Source: Maledivibacter sp.
GTDB taxonomy: Bacteria; Bacillota; Clostridia; Peptostreptococcales; Caminicellaceae
Assembly: GCA_025210375.1 (NCBI GenBank)
Contig: JAOASB010000053.1
Span: 1-64,000 of the forward strand
Length of the DNA stretch: 64,000 nucleotides
Reading direction: 5' to 3'
In this document: piece by piece, positions 45,201 through 53,389 of the stretch
How positions within the stretch are numbered: the stretch's first letter is position 1
How the letters are laid out: the number at the start of each line of letters is the position of its first letter
Translations under genes and position numbers: made by a program
Notes under the pieces: generated by a model
Databases searched by the model: none
What the model saw: the letters and a program-made list of their open reading frames with translations, nothing else
What the model was told of the DNA's origin: nothing

Positions 45201-45208
45201 GATTTGCA
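45193..45208 (+). promoter_or_regulatory. Sigma-54 promoter of the E1-E2-E3 operon
   Basis: TGGCAT-N5-TTGCA matches the -24/-12 consensus with one change and exact spacing, 42 bp upstream of the E1 alpha start. Aco operons in Clostridia and Bacillus are typically sigma-54-dependent. Confidence 0.85.
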
Positions 45209-45249
45209 TATATTACATAATATAAATTTTTTTATGAGGAGGAATGGGA

Positions 45250-46218
45250 GTGAAAAAGTATTCAGTTGAAAAAGAAGTCCAAATCAAGCTTTTAAATGAC
45301 ATGCTTCTAACAAGGAGCTTTGAGGAAAAGGTAAATGAGATGTTTATGCAAGGGCAAATCCATGGAACAACCCATCTATGTATAGGTCAAGAAGCCGTAT
45401 CATCGGGAGTATCAAATGCACTTAGAGATAATGATTGGATACAACCGACCCATAGAGGGCATGGCCATTGTATATCTAAGAGTGGAAATCTAAATGGAAT
45501 CATGGCAGAGCTATTTGGCAAAAAAGATGGACATTGTAAGGGCGTTGGGGGGTCAATGCATATTGCCGATATATCAGCCCACAACATGGGAACATCGGGA
45601 ATAGTTGGAGGAACATTTCCAATCTCCGTGGGAATTGGTTTAGCATTGAAAAGACAAAAAAAGGATTCAATTATAGCCTGTGTATTTGGGGATGGAGCAA
45701 ATAATGAAGGCACATTTCATGAGGCTTTAAACCTTGCTAGCATTTGGAAGCTTCCAATACTATATGTTTGTGAAAATAACATGTATGGCATGTCTGTGCC
45801 AATTGACTATTCAATGCCAGTGAAAAATGTTGCGGATAGGGGAGTATCCTATAATATACCTAGTAAAATAATTGATGGGAATAATGTACTAGAAGTATAT
45901 GAAGCTGTATGTGAAATTGCCCAGCATATGAGAGAGGGTAATGGACCATTTTTACTTGAGTGTAAAACCTATCGCTGGCTGGGACATTCAAAGAGTGATC
46001 AAAGAAAGTATAGAACCAGGGAAGAAGAAAAGGAATGGAAGGATAAATGCCCTATCAAGTTCATGAAGAATTATATGATAGAAAATGGTGTTATAACAGA
46101 GGATGAATTTAATGGAATGAAGGATAAAGCAAATGACGACATTGAGAGGGCTAAAGAATTTGCTCAAAGTAGTTCCAGATCTACATTAGAAGAAATTTCA
46201 GAGTTAATATATGCGTAA
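45250..46218 (+). CDS. acoA: Thiamine-diphosphate dehydrogenase E1 alpha (acetoin/pyruvate type)
   Basis: The 322-residue alpha subunit of a heterotetrameric 2-oxoacid/acetoin dehydrogenase. The thiamine-diphosphate motif GDGANNEGTFHEALN starts at 147; GQEAVSSGV, PTHRGHGHCISKSG and TYRWLGHSKSDQRKYR are family segments. With E1 beta it cleaves acetoin (or pyruvate) and transfers the acyl unit to a lipoyl group. The sigma-54 promoter and absence of a pyruvate context favour acetoin. The GAGGAGG at 45236 fits GTG 45250; the ATG at 45244 is only one base from it. Confidence 0.85.
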   Translation: MKKYSVEKEVQIKLLNDMLLTRSFEEKVNEMFMQGQIHGTTHLCIGQEAVSSGVSNALRDNDWIQPTHRGHGHCISKSGNLNGIMAELFGKKDGHCKGVGGSMHIADISAHNMGTSGIVGGTFPISVGIGLALKRQKKDSIIACVFGDGANNEGTFHEALNLASIWKLPILYVCENNMYGMSVPIDYSMPVKNVADRGVSYNIPSKIIDGNNVLEVYEAVCEIAQHMREGNGPFLLECKTYRWLGHSKSDQRKYRTREEEKEWKDKCPIKFMKNYMIENGVITEDEFNGMKDKANDDIERAKEFAQSSSRSTLEEISELIYA

Positions 46219-46236
46219 ATGAAGGGAGGAATTCTT

Positions 46237-47214
46237 GTGCGTAAGATCACATATCTACAGGCTATTGCCGAGGCAATGAAGGAAGAAATGTATAAAGATG
46301 ATAAGGTATTCATAATGGGTGAGGATATAGGTATATACGGAGGATGCTTCGGTGTAACAAGGGGCTTTTACGATGAATTTGGACCGGAAAGAATATTAGA
46401 GACTCCTATTTCAGAGCAGGGCTTTATAGGAGCGGGAATCGGAGCCGCACTCTTAGGCGAGAGACCTATTGTAGAGATAATGTTTTCCGATTTTATAGCC
46501 CTAGGAGCGGATCAGCTTGCTAATCACGCTGCTAAAATGCGATTTATGACAGGGGGGCAGGTTAAAATTCCTCTTGTGGTTAGGACGCCTGCAGGTTCGG
46601 GGACTGGAGCTGCTGCCCAGCATTCCCAAAGCTTAGAGGCATGGTTCGCTCATATACCTGGGTTAAAGGTAGTTATGCCTGCAACTCCATATGATGCCAA
46701 GGGGCTGTTAAAGGCCGCAATAAGAGAGGATAATCCCGTTGTTTTCTTTGAAAATAAATTATTGTATAGAACCAAGGGAGATGTGCCCGAGGAAGAATAT
46801 GTTTTACCAATAGGCAAAGCCGATGTCAAAAGGACAGGTGAGGACTTAACCATAGTTACATACTCCAGAATGCTTCAAAGAGCTTTAGATGCAGCTGAAA
46901 AACTAGAGCAGAAAGGTATTTCTGTAGAGGTAGTGGATTTAAGAACTATAGCACCTTTGGATACTGAGACTATTTTAGAGTCTGTAAAAAAGACACATAG
47001 ACTTATGATAGTCCATGAAGCATGCAAAACGGGTGGAATCGGTGGAGAAATAGCCGGAAGAATTGCTGAAAGTGATGCATTTTATTATCTTGATGCAAAA
47101 ATAGTTAGACTATGTGGAGCCGATGTACCTATTCCATATAATCCAGAACTTGAAAAACAGGTGGTTCCAAGTGAAGAAGAGATAATAGAGCAGGCATTAA
47201 AACTAGTAAAGTAG
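46237..47214 (+). CDS. acoB: Dehydrogenase E1 beta subunit (acetoin/pyruvate type)
   Basis: A 325-residue beta subunit with the transketolase pyrimidine-binding domain (MGEDIGIYGGCFGVTRGF, ETPISEQGFIGAG, IMFSDFIALGADQLANHAAK) and C-terminal domain (ISVEVVDLRTIAPLD, VHEACKTGGIGGEIA). It completes the E1 active site with the alpha subunit. The AGGGAGG at 46222 fits GTG 46237 rather than the ATG that directly abuts the upstream stop. Gene order E1 alpha, E1 beta, E2, E3 is that of aco and pdh operons. Confidence 0.87.
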   Translation: MRKITYLQAIAEAMKEEMYKDDKVFIMGEDIGIYGGCFGVTRGFYDEFGPERILETPISEQGFIGAGIGAALLGERPIVEIMFSDFIALGADQLANHAAKMRFMTGGQVKIPLVVRTPAGSGTGAAAQHSQSLEAWFAHIPGLKVVMPATPYDAKGLLKAAIREDNPVVFFENKLLYRTKGDVPEEEYVLPIGKADVKRTGEDLTIVTYSRMLQRALDAAEKLEQKGISVEVVDLRTIAPLDTETILESVKKTHRLMIVHEACKTGGIGGEIAGRIAESDAFYYLDAKIVRLCGADVPIPYNPELEKQVVPSEEEIIEQALKLVK

Positions 47215-47230
47215 TGAAGGAGGGAGATTA

Positions 47231-48217
47231 ATGAATAAGGAGATCGTACTTGCTACTCCCTACGCAAGAAAACTTGCTGATGACTTAAACATAGATATTT
47301 CTTTGATTCCTGGAACGGGAGAGCTGGGAAGTGTTTTCTCAAGGGATGTATTGGGCTTTAAAGGAACAGCAAAAATTACTCCCGTTGCCAAGCGGATGGC
47401 AGATTATTATAAATTGAATATTAATGATTTAGAAAATAATGAAAAGAAAATCACAAAGAAGGATATTTTGGAATTATTAGATCAAAGAAATTCAACCTCA
47501 GTAGTAGAGAATAGGATAGATGATGAAGTTTTATCAGAAGCTAAGGCATCGCCCATGAGAAAGATGATTGCTAAAAGAATGCTGGAAAGCATGGCGACTG
47601 CTCCTCAATATACATTGTTTAGTGAGATAGATACAACTAATCTGTTTGATTTGATAAAAAGTTCAAATTCAATGTTTACTAAGCTAAACGGACAAAAGCT
47701 GACTATTACAGATTTTCTAGTTAAGATAGTAGCTTTAGCACTTGAAAAACATCCAGTAATAAATTCATCCTATGCTAATGACCATATAACATATCATGAG
47801 TCAATTCATATGGGTGTAGCTGTGGCCCTAGATGATGGTCTTATAGTACCTGTTATAAAGGATGCCAATAAAATCTCAATAGGGGATATACATAGTGTAG
47901 GAAAGGATCTTTATAAAAGGGCAAGGGAAGGGAAAATACTAGGCCATGAGTGTGCTGGAAGTACCTTTTCAATTAGCAATATGGGTATGTATCCAATAGA
48001 CTTTGCTACACCAATTATTAATCAACCGGAGAGTGGTATTTTAGCTGTTGGACAAACTCAAGAAAAACCCGTTGTAATAGATGGGGAGATAACCATTAGA
48101 AAAATGACTGCATTTAGTTTGACCTTAGATCATAGGCACATAGATGGAATTGAAGGATGTAAATTTTTGAAAACCCTTAAGGAGTTATTACAAGAGCCAC
48201 TTTGTATTTTATTATAG
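47231..48217 (+). CDS. Dihydrolipoyl acyltransferase E2 lacking a lipoyl domain
   Basis: A 328-residue protein. The N-terminus goes straight into a peripheral subunit-binding domain (ATPYARKLADDLNIDI), with a second one at ~52-90 (ITPVAKRMADYYKLNI). The catalytic acyltransferase domain occupies ~105-328, ending with the active-site DHRHIDGIEGC, where His and Asp are present. No lipoyl domain with its E-T-D-K motif precedes these; complete E2 proteins have one to three. The GGAGGGAG ribosome-binding site just before the ATG argues against a missed upstream part. The swinging arm must come from elsewhere, most simply the E3 encoded next. Confidence 0.88.
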   Translation: MNKEIVLATPYARKLADDLNIDISLIPGTGELGSVFSRDVLGFKGTAKITPVAKRMADYYKLNINDLENNEKKITKKDILELLDQRNSTSVVENRIDDEVLSEAKASPMRKMIAKRMLESMATAPQYTLFSEIDTTNLFDLIKSSNSMFTKLNGQKLTITDFLVKIVALALEKHPVINSSYANDHITYHESIHMGVAVALDDGLIVPVIKDANKISIGDIHSVGKDLYKRAREGKILGHECAGSTFSISNMGMYPIDFATPIINQPESGILAVGQTQEKPVVIDGEITIRKMTAFSLTLDHRHIDGIEGCKFLKTLKELLQEPLCILL

Positions 48218-48318
48218 AGAGTCTAGGTTAAATCTTAATTTATATATATTGAAACATCCCATATTTCCAGGAGGTTTTGATGTGTATAAATTAGAGTTTT
48301 GACTGGAATCTCTATATA
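48213..48318. repeat. Palindromic element family B, full copy between E2 and E3 genes
   Basis: Starts TATAGAGAGTCTAGG and ends, on the other strand, TATAGAGATTCCAGTC. Both arms contain (A)ATTTATA near an internal ATC. About 106 nt. It sits inside the operon, beginning at the E2 stop. Confidence 0.75.
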
Positions 48319-48345
48319 GGACATCTGAAAAAGGAGGAGGACTAT

Positions 48346-50055
48346 ATGGGACAATTTATGATAATGCCTAAGCTGGACATGTCTATGGAAGAAGGAAAAC
48401 TATTAAAATGGATGTGTAAAGAAGGGGATAGGATAGAAAAGGGTGATCCGGTTTTTGAAGTAGAGACTGGAAAGGTAAATCTAGAAGTAGAGGCTATAGT
48501 TGAAGGAAGCATTTTAAAGATATATAGAAATGAGGGTGAAGTAGTAGATGTAAATGATCCTATTGCCTTTATAGGACAGGAAGGAGAAGAAATACCTCCT
48601 TTGGACAATAATGCAGAGAATGAAGTCCATAAGGAAGAGCCTAAAGACATTGAAGAAAATAGAATAAATGAAGAAGCTTCATCAAACCAATATGATTTAT
48701 GTGTTATTGGAGCAGGGCCTGGGGGATATGTTGCGACAATTAGAGCGGCACAACTAGGGGCAAAGGTAGTTGTGGTTGAGAAGGAAAAGCTTGGGGGAAC
48801 CTGTCTCAATTGGGGATGTATACCCACCAAGGCATTGGTTTATCATGCCGATGTATGGAATAAGATAAAAAATGCTGAAAACTATGGATTTAGCACAAAG
48901 GATTCAAGCTTCGACTGGGGAAAAATTATCAGTAGAAAAGACAAAGCCGTTAGCACCCTAGTCGATGGTGTAAATAAATTGTTTATTAAAAATAAGATAA
49001 AGCTTATAAAAGGAACAGCAGAAATTTTAGATAAGAACAAAATAAGAATAAATACTGGGGCAAAAGAAGACATAATTTCTACAAAAAATATTATTATTGC
49101 AACGGGCACAGAATCCAGCACAGTTAATATTCCAACACAGGGGAATGTAAAGCTTAAGGATGTTAAGGAGATTTTGGACTTGCAAAGTCTTCCAAAGAAG
49201 CTTTGTATAATCGGTGGAGGTGTTATAGGTGTAGAAATAGCAAGTATTTTTTCTACATTTGGAGTAGAGGTTTCCATAGTTGAGATGATGCCAAAGCTTA
49301 TTCCTATGATGGATAATGAGGTTATAGATGTGCTTAAGCAAGAATTTAAAGGAAAAGGAATCAACATATATACAGAAACTACAGTCGAAAAGATTGTGGA
49401 AAACAACAAAGCATATAGGATAGATTTGAGCAATGGAAAGACCATAGACTCGGATGAGATATTAGTAGCAATAGGTAGGAAACCAAATAATGAGCTGTTT
49501 AAGAATATAAATATTAGAACAGATAAAAAGGGATATATAGAGGTAGACAATAAACTCAAAACAAATATTGAAAATATTTATGCCATAGGAGATATCACAA
49601 ATAAGCTTCAACTAGCACATGTGGCATCACATCAAGGAATAGTTGCAGTGGAAAATATGTTTGGAGAAGAAAAGGAAATGAAGTATGATATAGTGCCAAA
49701 CTGTATTTTTACTGATCCAGAGATTGCCAGTGTTGGAATAACCGAAGAAGAGGCTAAAAATAGGAAACTGCCATATAAGGCATTTAAGTTTCCATTTATG
49801 GCATTAGGTAAGGCGGTGGCTTCCGACGATACAAGGGGCTTTATAAAAATCATTGCCGATGAGCGGTGGGGTGAGATAATAGGTGCCCATATAATAGGTC
49901 CCGATGCCGCCCATTTGATTGCAGAGGTCGTGGCAGTGATGGAATTAGAGGGTACGGTATATGAACTAGCAGATACCATTCATGCCCATCCCACACTTTC
50001 GGAGGGGATCATGGAAGCGTCAGCAGGTATACTTGATAAAGTCATACACATATAG
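48346..50055 (+). CDS. lpdA: Dihydrolipoyl dehydrogenase E3 with N-terminal lipoyl domain
   Basis: A 569-residue protein. Residues 1-80 are a lipoyl domain with the modification lysine K43 (VETGKVNLEVEA). An acidic linker follows. From ~118 it is an FAD/NAD disulfide oxidoreductase: GAGPGGYVATIRAAQLG, redox cysteines C153 and C158 (GTCLNWGCIP), the NAD-binding GGGVIGVEIAS, YAIGDIT, and the C-terminal HAHPTLSEG with the catalytic His. E3 re-oxidises dihydrolipoyl groups with NAD+. Lipoyl-E3 fusions occur in some aco/pdh operons, but here it is the only lipoyl domain of the complex. AAGGAGGAGG precedes the ATG; a terminator follows. Confidence 0.95.
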   Translation: MGQFMIMPKLDMSMEEGKLLKWMCKEGDRIEKGDPVFEVETGKVNLEVEAIVEGSILKIYRNEGEVVDVNDPIAFIGQEGEEIPPLDNNAENEVHKEEPKDIEENRINEEASSNQYDLCVIGAGPGGYVATIRAAQLGAKVVVVEKEKLGGTCLNWGCIPTKALVYHADVWNKIKNAENYGFSTKDSSFDWGKIISRKDKAVSTLVDGVNKLFIKNKIKLIKGTAEILDKNKIRINTGAKEDIISTKNIIIATGTESSTVNIPTQGNVKLKDVKEILDLQSLPKKLCIIGGGVIGVEIASIFSTFGVEVSIVEMMPKLIPMMDNEVIDVLKQEFKGKGINIYTETTVEKIVENNKAYRIDLSNGKTIDSDEILVAIGRKPNNELFKNINIRTDKKGYIEVDNKLKTNIENIYAIGDITNKLQLAHVASHQGIVAVENMFGEEKEMKYDIVPNCIFTDPEIASVGITEEEAKNRKLPYKAFKFPFMALGKAVASDDTRGFIKIIADERWGEIIGAHIIGPDAAHLIAEVVAVMELEGTVYELADTIHAHPTLSEGIMEASAGILDKVIHI

Positions 50056-50077
50056 TAGCAAATCAAACTATACAAAG

Positions 50078-50105
50078 ATACCACCCTTATTAAGGTGGTA
50101 TTTTT
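50078..50105 (+). terminator. Terminator of the E1-E2-E3 operon
   Basis: ATACCACC and GGTGGTAT form an 8-bp stem with an 8-nt loop, followed by TTTTA. Confidence 0.82.
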
Positions 50106-50116
50106 ACAAACAAAAA

Positions 50117-50196
50117 TATATATGAAGTTTCTACCAAAATCCCTATATGGAGATTCTTGATGTGTATAAATTAACTGTTTAACTGAAATATCTATA
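50117..50196. repeat. Palindromic element family B, incomplete copy
   Basis: The right arm (GATGTGTATAAATTAACTG..CTATA) is well conserved. The left half is shortened. It follows the operon terminator. Confidence 0.55.
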
Positions 50197-50288
50197 ACTT
50201 TGGGTTGATTTTAATAAGGGATTAATCACCCCAACAGTATGATTTTGAGTATGGGGGTTACAAATAAAGAAATAAAGGAGAATGATTT

Positions 50289-50552
50289 ATGGTTGTTAAA
50301 AGTGTCCATATTACCAATGAAACTGGATTACATGCAAGACCAGCATCAATGTTTGTTCAAATGGCAAGTAAATTTCAGTCTCAAATTACAATAAAGCATG
50401 GAGAAAATTCCTATAATGCAAAAAGCATAATGGCTTTATTATCAGCAGGAATTTGTTGTGGTAATGAGGTGGAGATATGTGCGGAGGGAAATGATGAAGA
50501 ACAGGCCGCTAGCACATTGGTAGATTTAATAGCAAGTAAATTTGGAGAATAA
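50289..50552 (+). CDS. ptsH: HPr phosphocarrier protein
   Basis: The 87-residue HPr has the catalytic H15 (TGLHARPAS), phosphorylated by enzyme I, and S46 (NAKSIMAL), the target of HPr kinase in Firmicutes. The usual IMGVMSLG stretch reads IMALLSAG. Here it would supply phosphate to the EIIA at 42177 and to the PTS-regulation domains of the LevR-type activator. No ptsI is in the window. It lies alone between the E3 terminator and lplA; AAAGGAGAA precedes the ATG. It could be a second, dedicated HPr rather than the general one. Confidence 0.92.
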   Translation: MVVKSVHITNETGLHARPASMFVQMASKFQSQITIKHGENSYNAKSIMALLSAGICCGNEVEICAEGNDEEQAASTLVDLIASKFGE

Positions 50553-50583
50553 ATGATTTAAATATATAATGGGAATAGTTAAG

Positions 50584-50607
50584 ACTTGTAGCTTTAAACT
50601 TGTAACT
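50584..50607 (+). repeat. ACTTG repeat family C, short copy
   Basis: ACTTGTAGCTTTAAACTTG then TAACT; upstream of lplA. Confidence 0.5.
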
Positions 50608-50655
50608 AAAATGTGTTGAATATACTTTAATCAATAAGAAAGGAAGTGTTTAGCT

Positions 50656-51639
50656 GTGATATATATTAAAAACAATTCTAACAATCCTTATTTCAATTTA
50701 GCCTTTGAAGAATATGTGTTTAACAATATGCATGAAGCCGATGAATATTTATTGTTGTGGCAAAATCGACCTACAATAGTCGTTGGTAAACACCAAAATA
50801 CCATAGAAGAAATTAACATGGACTTTATAAAAGCAAATAGCATACAAGTTGTTAGACGTCTTTCAGGTGGCGGAGCTGTATATCATGATTTAGGAAACCT
50901 CAACTTTACATTTATTGTTAAAAATACAGAAAGTACTTCCTTTGATTTTAAAAAGTTTACTCTTCCTGTTATAAATGCATTAAAAAAACTAGGGGTAGAG
51001 GCTGAATTTAATAGTAGAAATGATTTAGCTATAAAGGGCAAAAAGTTTTCTGGTAATTCTCAATACATGAAAAAGAATGCTCTTCTCCATCATGGCACCC
51101 TTCTATTTAATTCGGATCTAGAGATGCTAGTAAAGGCTTTAAATGTTTCTAATGAAAAAATAGTCTCTAAGGGAATTAAATCCATAAGAAGCAGAGTAAC
51201 AAATATTAGGGAGCATCTGGACTTAGATATAGGTATGCCACAGTTTAAAGAATTGCTTTTGAAATATTTATTTGAGGATGAAGAAATACATGAGGCGGAA
51301 CTAAGTGAAGAGCAAACCATGGAAGTAAAAAAGCTAATGGAAGAAAAATATAATACCTGGGAATGGAATTATGGAGAATCTCCCAAATTCAATGTGAAGA
51401 AATCACAAAGGTTGGAGTATGGAAAAGTGGATGCCTTTATTGATGTGGAAAAAGGGATAATAAAGGGATGTAAATTTCACGGTGATTTTTTTGGCAGTGG
51501 CGATTTAGGAGATATTGAGGGGAAACTTATTGGGCACAAATATGATAGAGAAGAAATAAAGAATGTGCTGTCATCCATAGATATTGAACGATACTTTTCA
51601 AAATTTTCAATAGATGATATACTAAATTGTGTCATATAA
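50656..51639 (+). CDS. lplA: Lipoate-protein ligase A
   Basis: A 327-residue ligase with the biotin/lipoate catalytic domain (RPTIVVGKHQNT, VVRRLSGGGAVYHDLGNLNF, GKKFSGNSQ, the KHHGTLLF-like LLHHGTLLF) and the C-terminal accessory domain (~250-327), needed for lipoate adenylation. It attaches free lipoate to lipoyl domains via lipoyl-AMP. The start is GTG 50656 after AAGGAAGTG. Encoded near the E1-E2-E3 operon, it is the obvious enzyme to lipoylate K43 of the E3. Confidence 0.93.
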   Translation: MIYIKNNSNNPYFNLAFEEYVFNNMHEADEYLLLWQNRPTIVVGKHQNTIEEINMDFIKANSIQVVRRLSGGGAVYHDLGNLNFTFIVKNTESTSFDFKKFTLPVINALKKLGVEAEFNSRNDLAIKGKKFSGNSQYMKKNALLHHGTLLFNSDLEMLVKALNVSNEKIVSKGIKSIRSRVTNIREHLDLDIGMPQFKELLLKYLFEDEEIHEAELSEEQTMEVKKLMEEKYNTWEWNYGESPKFNVKKSQRLEYGKVDAFIDVEKGIIKGCKFHGDFFGSGDLGDIEGKLIGHKYDREEIKNVLSSIDIERYFSKFSIDDILNCVI

Positions 51640-51750
51640 TGAAAAATATAAATAAAATTAATAAATTATAAATTTTCTCATAATATATATTATCATATAT
51701 AAAATTAGGATATACTTATTATATATTGAAAAAAACTAGGGGGTGTTTAT

Positions 51751-52086
51751 GTGAATGTTACAAAAATGAAGGCAGATTTATATTGTGTAAATTGTAATAA
51801 AAATACTCCCCATGAAGTAATATATATTGGAGAAAACATTGAAAAAATAACTTGTTTAGAATGTGATACATATTTGGAAATTGATGAAAATCTTGTGATG
51901 TCTAATTATGCAATGGATATATTGCAAAGGGTATCAAGTAAACCTGAAAGAATGAGCCAAGAGATCAAAGAAGACCTATCGAGGTTCCTATGTTCTATCC
52001 CCATTAGAGTGGTAACTAAGCCCTATAGAATGATAAAGGAATATAAAGAATTAAGGGGAATGACTGGAACAAAAAGGGTAAAGTAA
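51751..52086 (+). CDS. Small zinc-ribbon protein
   Basis: A 111-residue protein with a C-x-x-C pair near residue 12 (YCVNCNKNTPHE) and a second near 35 (CLECDTY), spaced as in a zinc ribbon. The remainder is helical and basic, ending KRVK. I recall such short proteins in Firmicutes without defined function; it could bind nucleic acid or a partner protein. The start is GTG 51751, 7 nt after GGGGGTG. It lies between lplA and the ispF/proS region. Confidence 0.7.
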   Translation: MNVTKMKADLYCVNCNKNTPHEVIYIGENIEKITCLECDTYLEIDENLVMSNYAMDILQRVSSKPERMSQEIKEDLSRFLCSIPIRVVTKPYRMIKEYKELRGMTGTKRVK

Positions 52087-52148
52087 ATATATGGCATCAA
52101 ATGAGGGCGAGATATGGGCTCTCTTTATTTTTACAAACATATTAAGAC

Positions 52149-52298
52149 ATATAGATTTCTTGAAATTAAACTTAATTTATACTATGAAAATTCTATAGAT
52201 ATTCCAGTTGAAAAGTTAATTTATACACATCAAAAATCCCTAGAAACATCGGATATTTTGAGATGTATAAATTAAGTTTAACTTTTGGAAATCTATAC
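52149..52298. repeat. Palindromic element family B, extra arm plus full copy
   Basis: A solitary arm (52149-52192, starts TATAGATTTCTTG) abuts a complete element (52193-52298) that starts TATAGATATTCCAG. The right arm of the complete element is identical, inverted, to 7858-7899 over 42 nt. The internal segment CCTAGAAACATCGGATATTT is shared with the copy at 52870. Confidence 0.78.
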
Positions 52299-52378
52299 CT
52301 TAAGTCGAAAAAGGAAATATATTTATAATTTCCTGGGAAATATGTAGAAATACATTTTAACCTGAAAGGATGAATACT

Positions 52379-52855
52379 ATGCGTGTTGGAATAGGATATG
52401 ATGTACATAAACTGGTAGAAGGAAGGAAGCTTATCATAGGTGGAGTAGATATTCCCTATGATAAGGGTTTGCTTGGTCATTCCGATGCCGATGTCTTATT
52501 ACATGCTATCAAGGATGCGATTTTGGGAGCAGTAGCATTAGGCGATATTGGTAAACATTTCCCGGATACTGACGAAAGATATAAAGGGGCTTCGAGTATT
52601 GAACTTCTTATTGAAGTAAATAATAAGCTAATGGATAAGGGATATAGGGTAAATAACATCGATTCAGTTGTTATAGCCCAAAAGCCTAAAATGGCATCCT
52701 ATATTGAACAAATGAGATTAAACATTGCAAAGGCACTAGATATTGATTTAGACCGCATTAATGTAAAGGCAACAACCACTGAACAATTGGGATTCACAGG
52801 TAGAGGAGAGGGAATTGCCGCTCAGTCAGTAGTAAGTGTTGACAAAATAAAGTGA
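52379..52855 (+). CDS. ispF: 2-C-methyl-D-erythritol 2,4-cyclodiphosphate synthase
   Basis: A 158-residue trimeric MEP-pathway enzyme. Metal ligands are in RVGIGYDVHKL (Asp, His) and GHSDADVLLHAI (His); TTTEQLGFTGRGEGIAA is the C-terminal signature. It converts CDP-ME 2-phosphate to MEcPP. GAAAGG touches an ATG at 52370, so the ATG at 52379 is favoured. It is separated from ispD by the carbohydrate/acetoin block and flanked on both sides by family B repeats. Confidence 0.95.
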   Translation: MRVGIGYDVHKLVEGRKLIIGGVDIPYDKGLLGHSDADVLLHAIKDAILGAVALGDIGKHFPDTDERYKGASSIELLIEVNNKLMDKGYRVNNIDSVVIAQKPKMASYIEQMRLNIAKALDIDLDRINVKATTTEQLGFTGRGEGIAAQSVVSVDKIK

Positions 52856-52869
52856 TTTAAATATAATGT

Positions 52870-52972
52870 TATAGAGATTCCAGTCAAGGCTTTAATTTAT
52901 ATATATCAAAATTTCCTAGAAACATCGGATATTTTTATATGTATAAATTAAGATTTACTTGGAACTCTATAT
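52870..52972. repeat. Palindromic element family B, full copy after ispF
   Basis: Starts TATAGAGATTCCAGTCAAGG and ends ACTTGGAACTCTATA. It shares the internal CCTAGAAACATCGGATATTT with the copy at 52193. It could act as an ispF terminator. Confidence 0.75.
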
Positions 52973-53018
52973 AGTGAGTTTTATGATTTAGCAAGCATAA
53001 CTGTATAGTTTTTGGTTA

Positions 53019-53260
53019 TGAAGGGAACAAGTAAAGGTGATGATTCCTTTAGAGAGTAAAATCCATTGGCTGAGAGATTTTACAGGATATATTCATTTTG
53101 AACCCATCCCGGAGCTTATGGCGAATCAATAAGTCATACGGTGGCGAAGCCGTTATCATCGCAAGAAGATAATCTATGGACATCATAATGTAGATCTATA
53201 GATTAATTAGAGTGGTACCGCGAATCACCTTCGTCTCTAAAATAGAGATGGAGGTTTTTT
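53019..53260 (+). promoter_or_regulatory. T-box leader (tRNA-Pro-sensing) of proS
   Basis: The T-box sequence AGTGGTACCGCG is at 53211-53222. It is followed by the competing terminator CCTTCGTCTCTA..TAGAGATGGAGG with six T (53227-53260). Upstream, AGAGAG, TGGCTGAGAG and GGTGGCGAAGCC fit stem I and stem III parts. The probable specifier lies in TTGAACCCATCC (53098 on), where CCC or CCA would both read proline. Uncharged tRNA-Pro would prevent termination and raise proS. Confidence 0.92.
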
Positions 53261-53389
53261 ATTTTTGTTTATGGACTCGAATATTTTGAAAAAAATTAGA
53301 CTAATGAGAATGAATTAACTGTTAGTAGTCAAACTATTTCCAATAGAATATTGGAGTGAAGTTGTTTTCTCATAGGATTCATTATAAGG

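Noticed and set aside
46219..46236. ATG at 46219 directly after the E1 alpha stop as the E1 beta start
   Set aside because: It precedes the AGGGAGG ribosome-binding site, which fits GTG 46237.
48882..49559. 225-codon minus-strand frame within the E3 gene
   Set aside because: It lies wholly inside the well-conserved lpdA coding region and shows no recognisable protein features.
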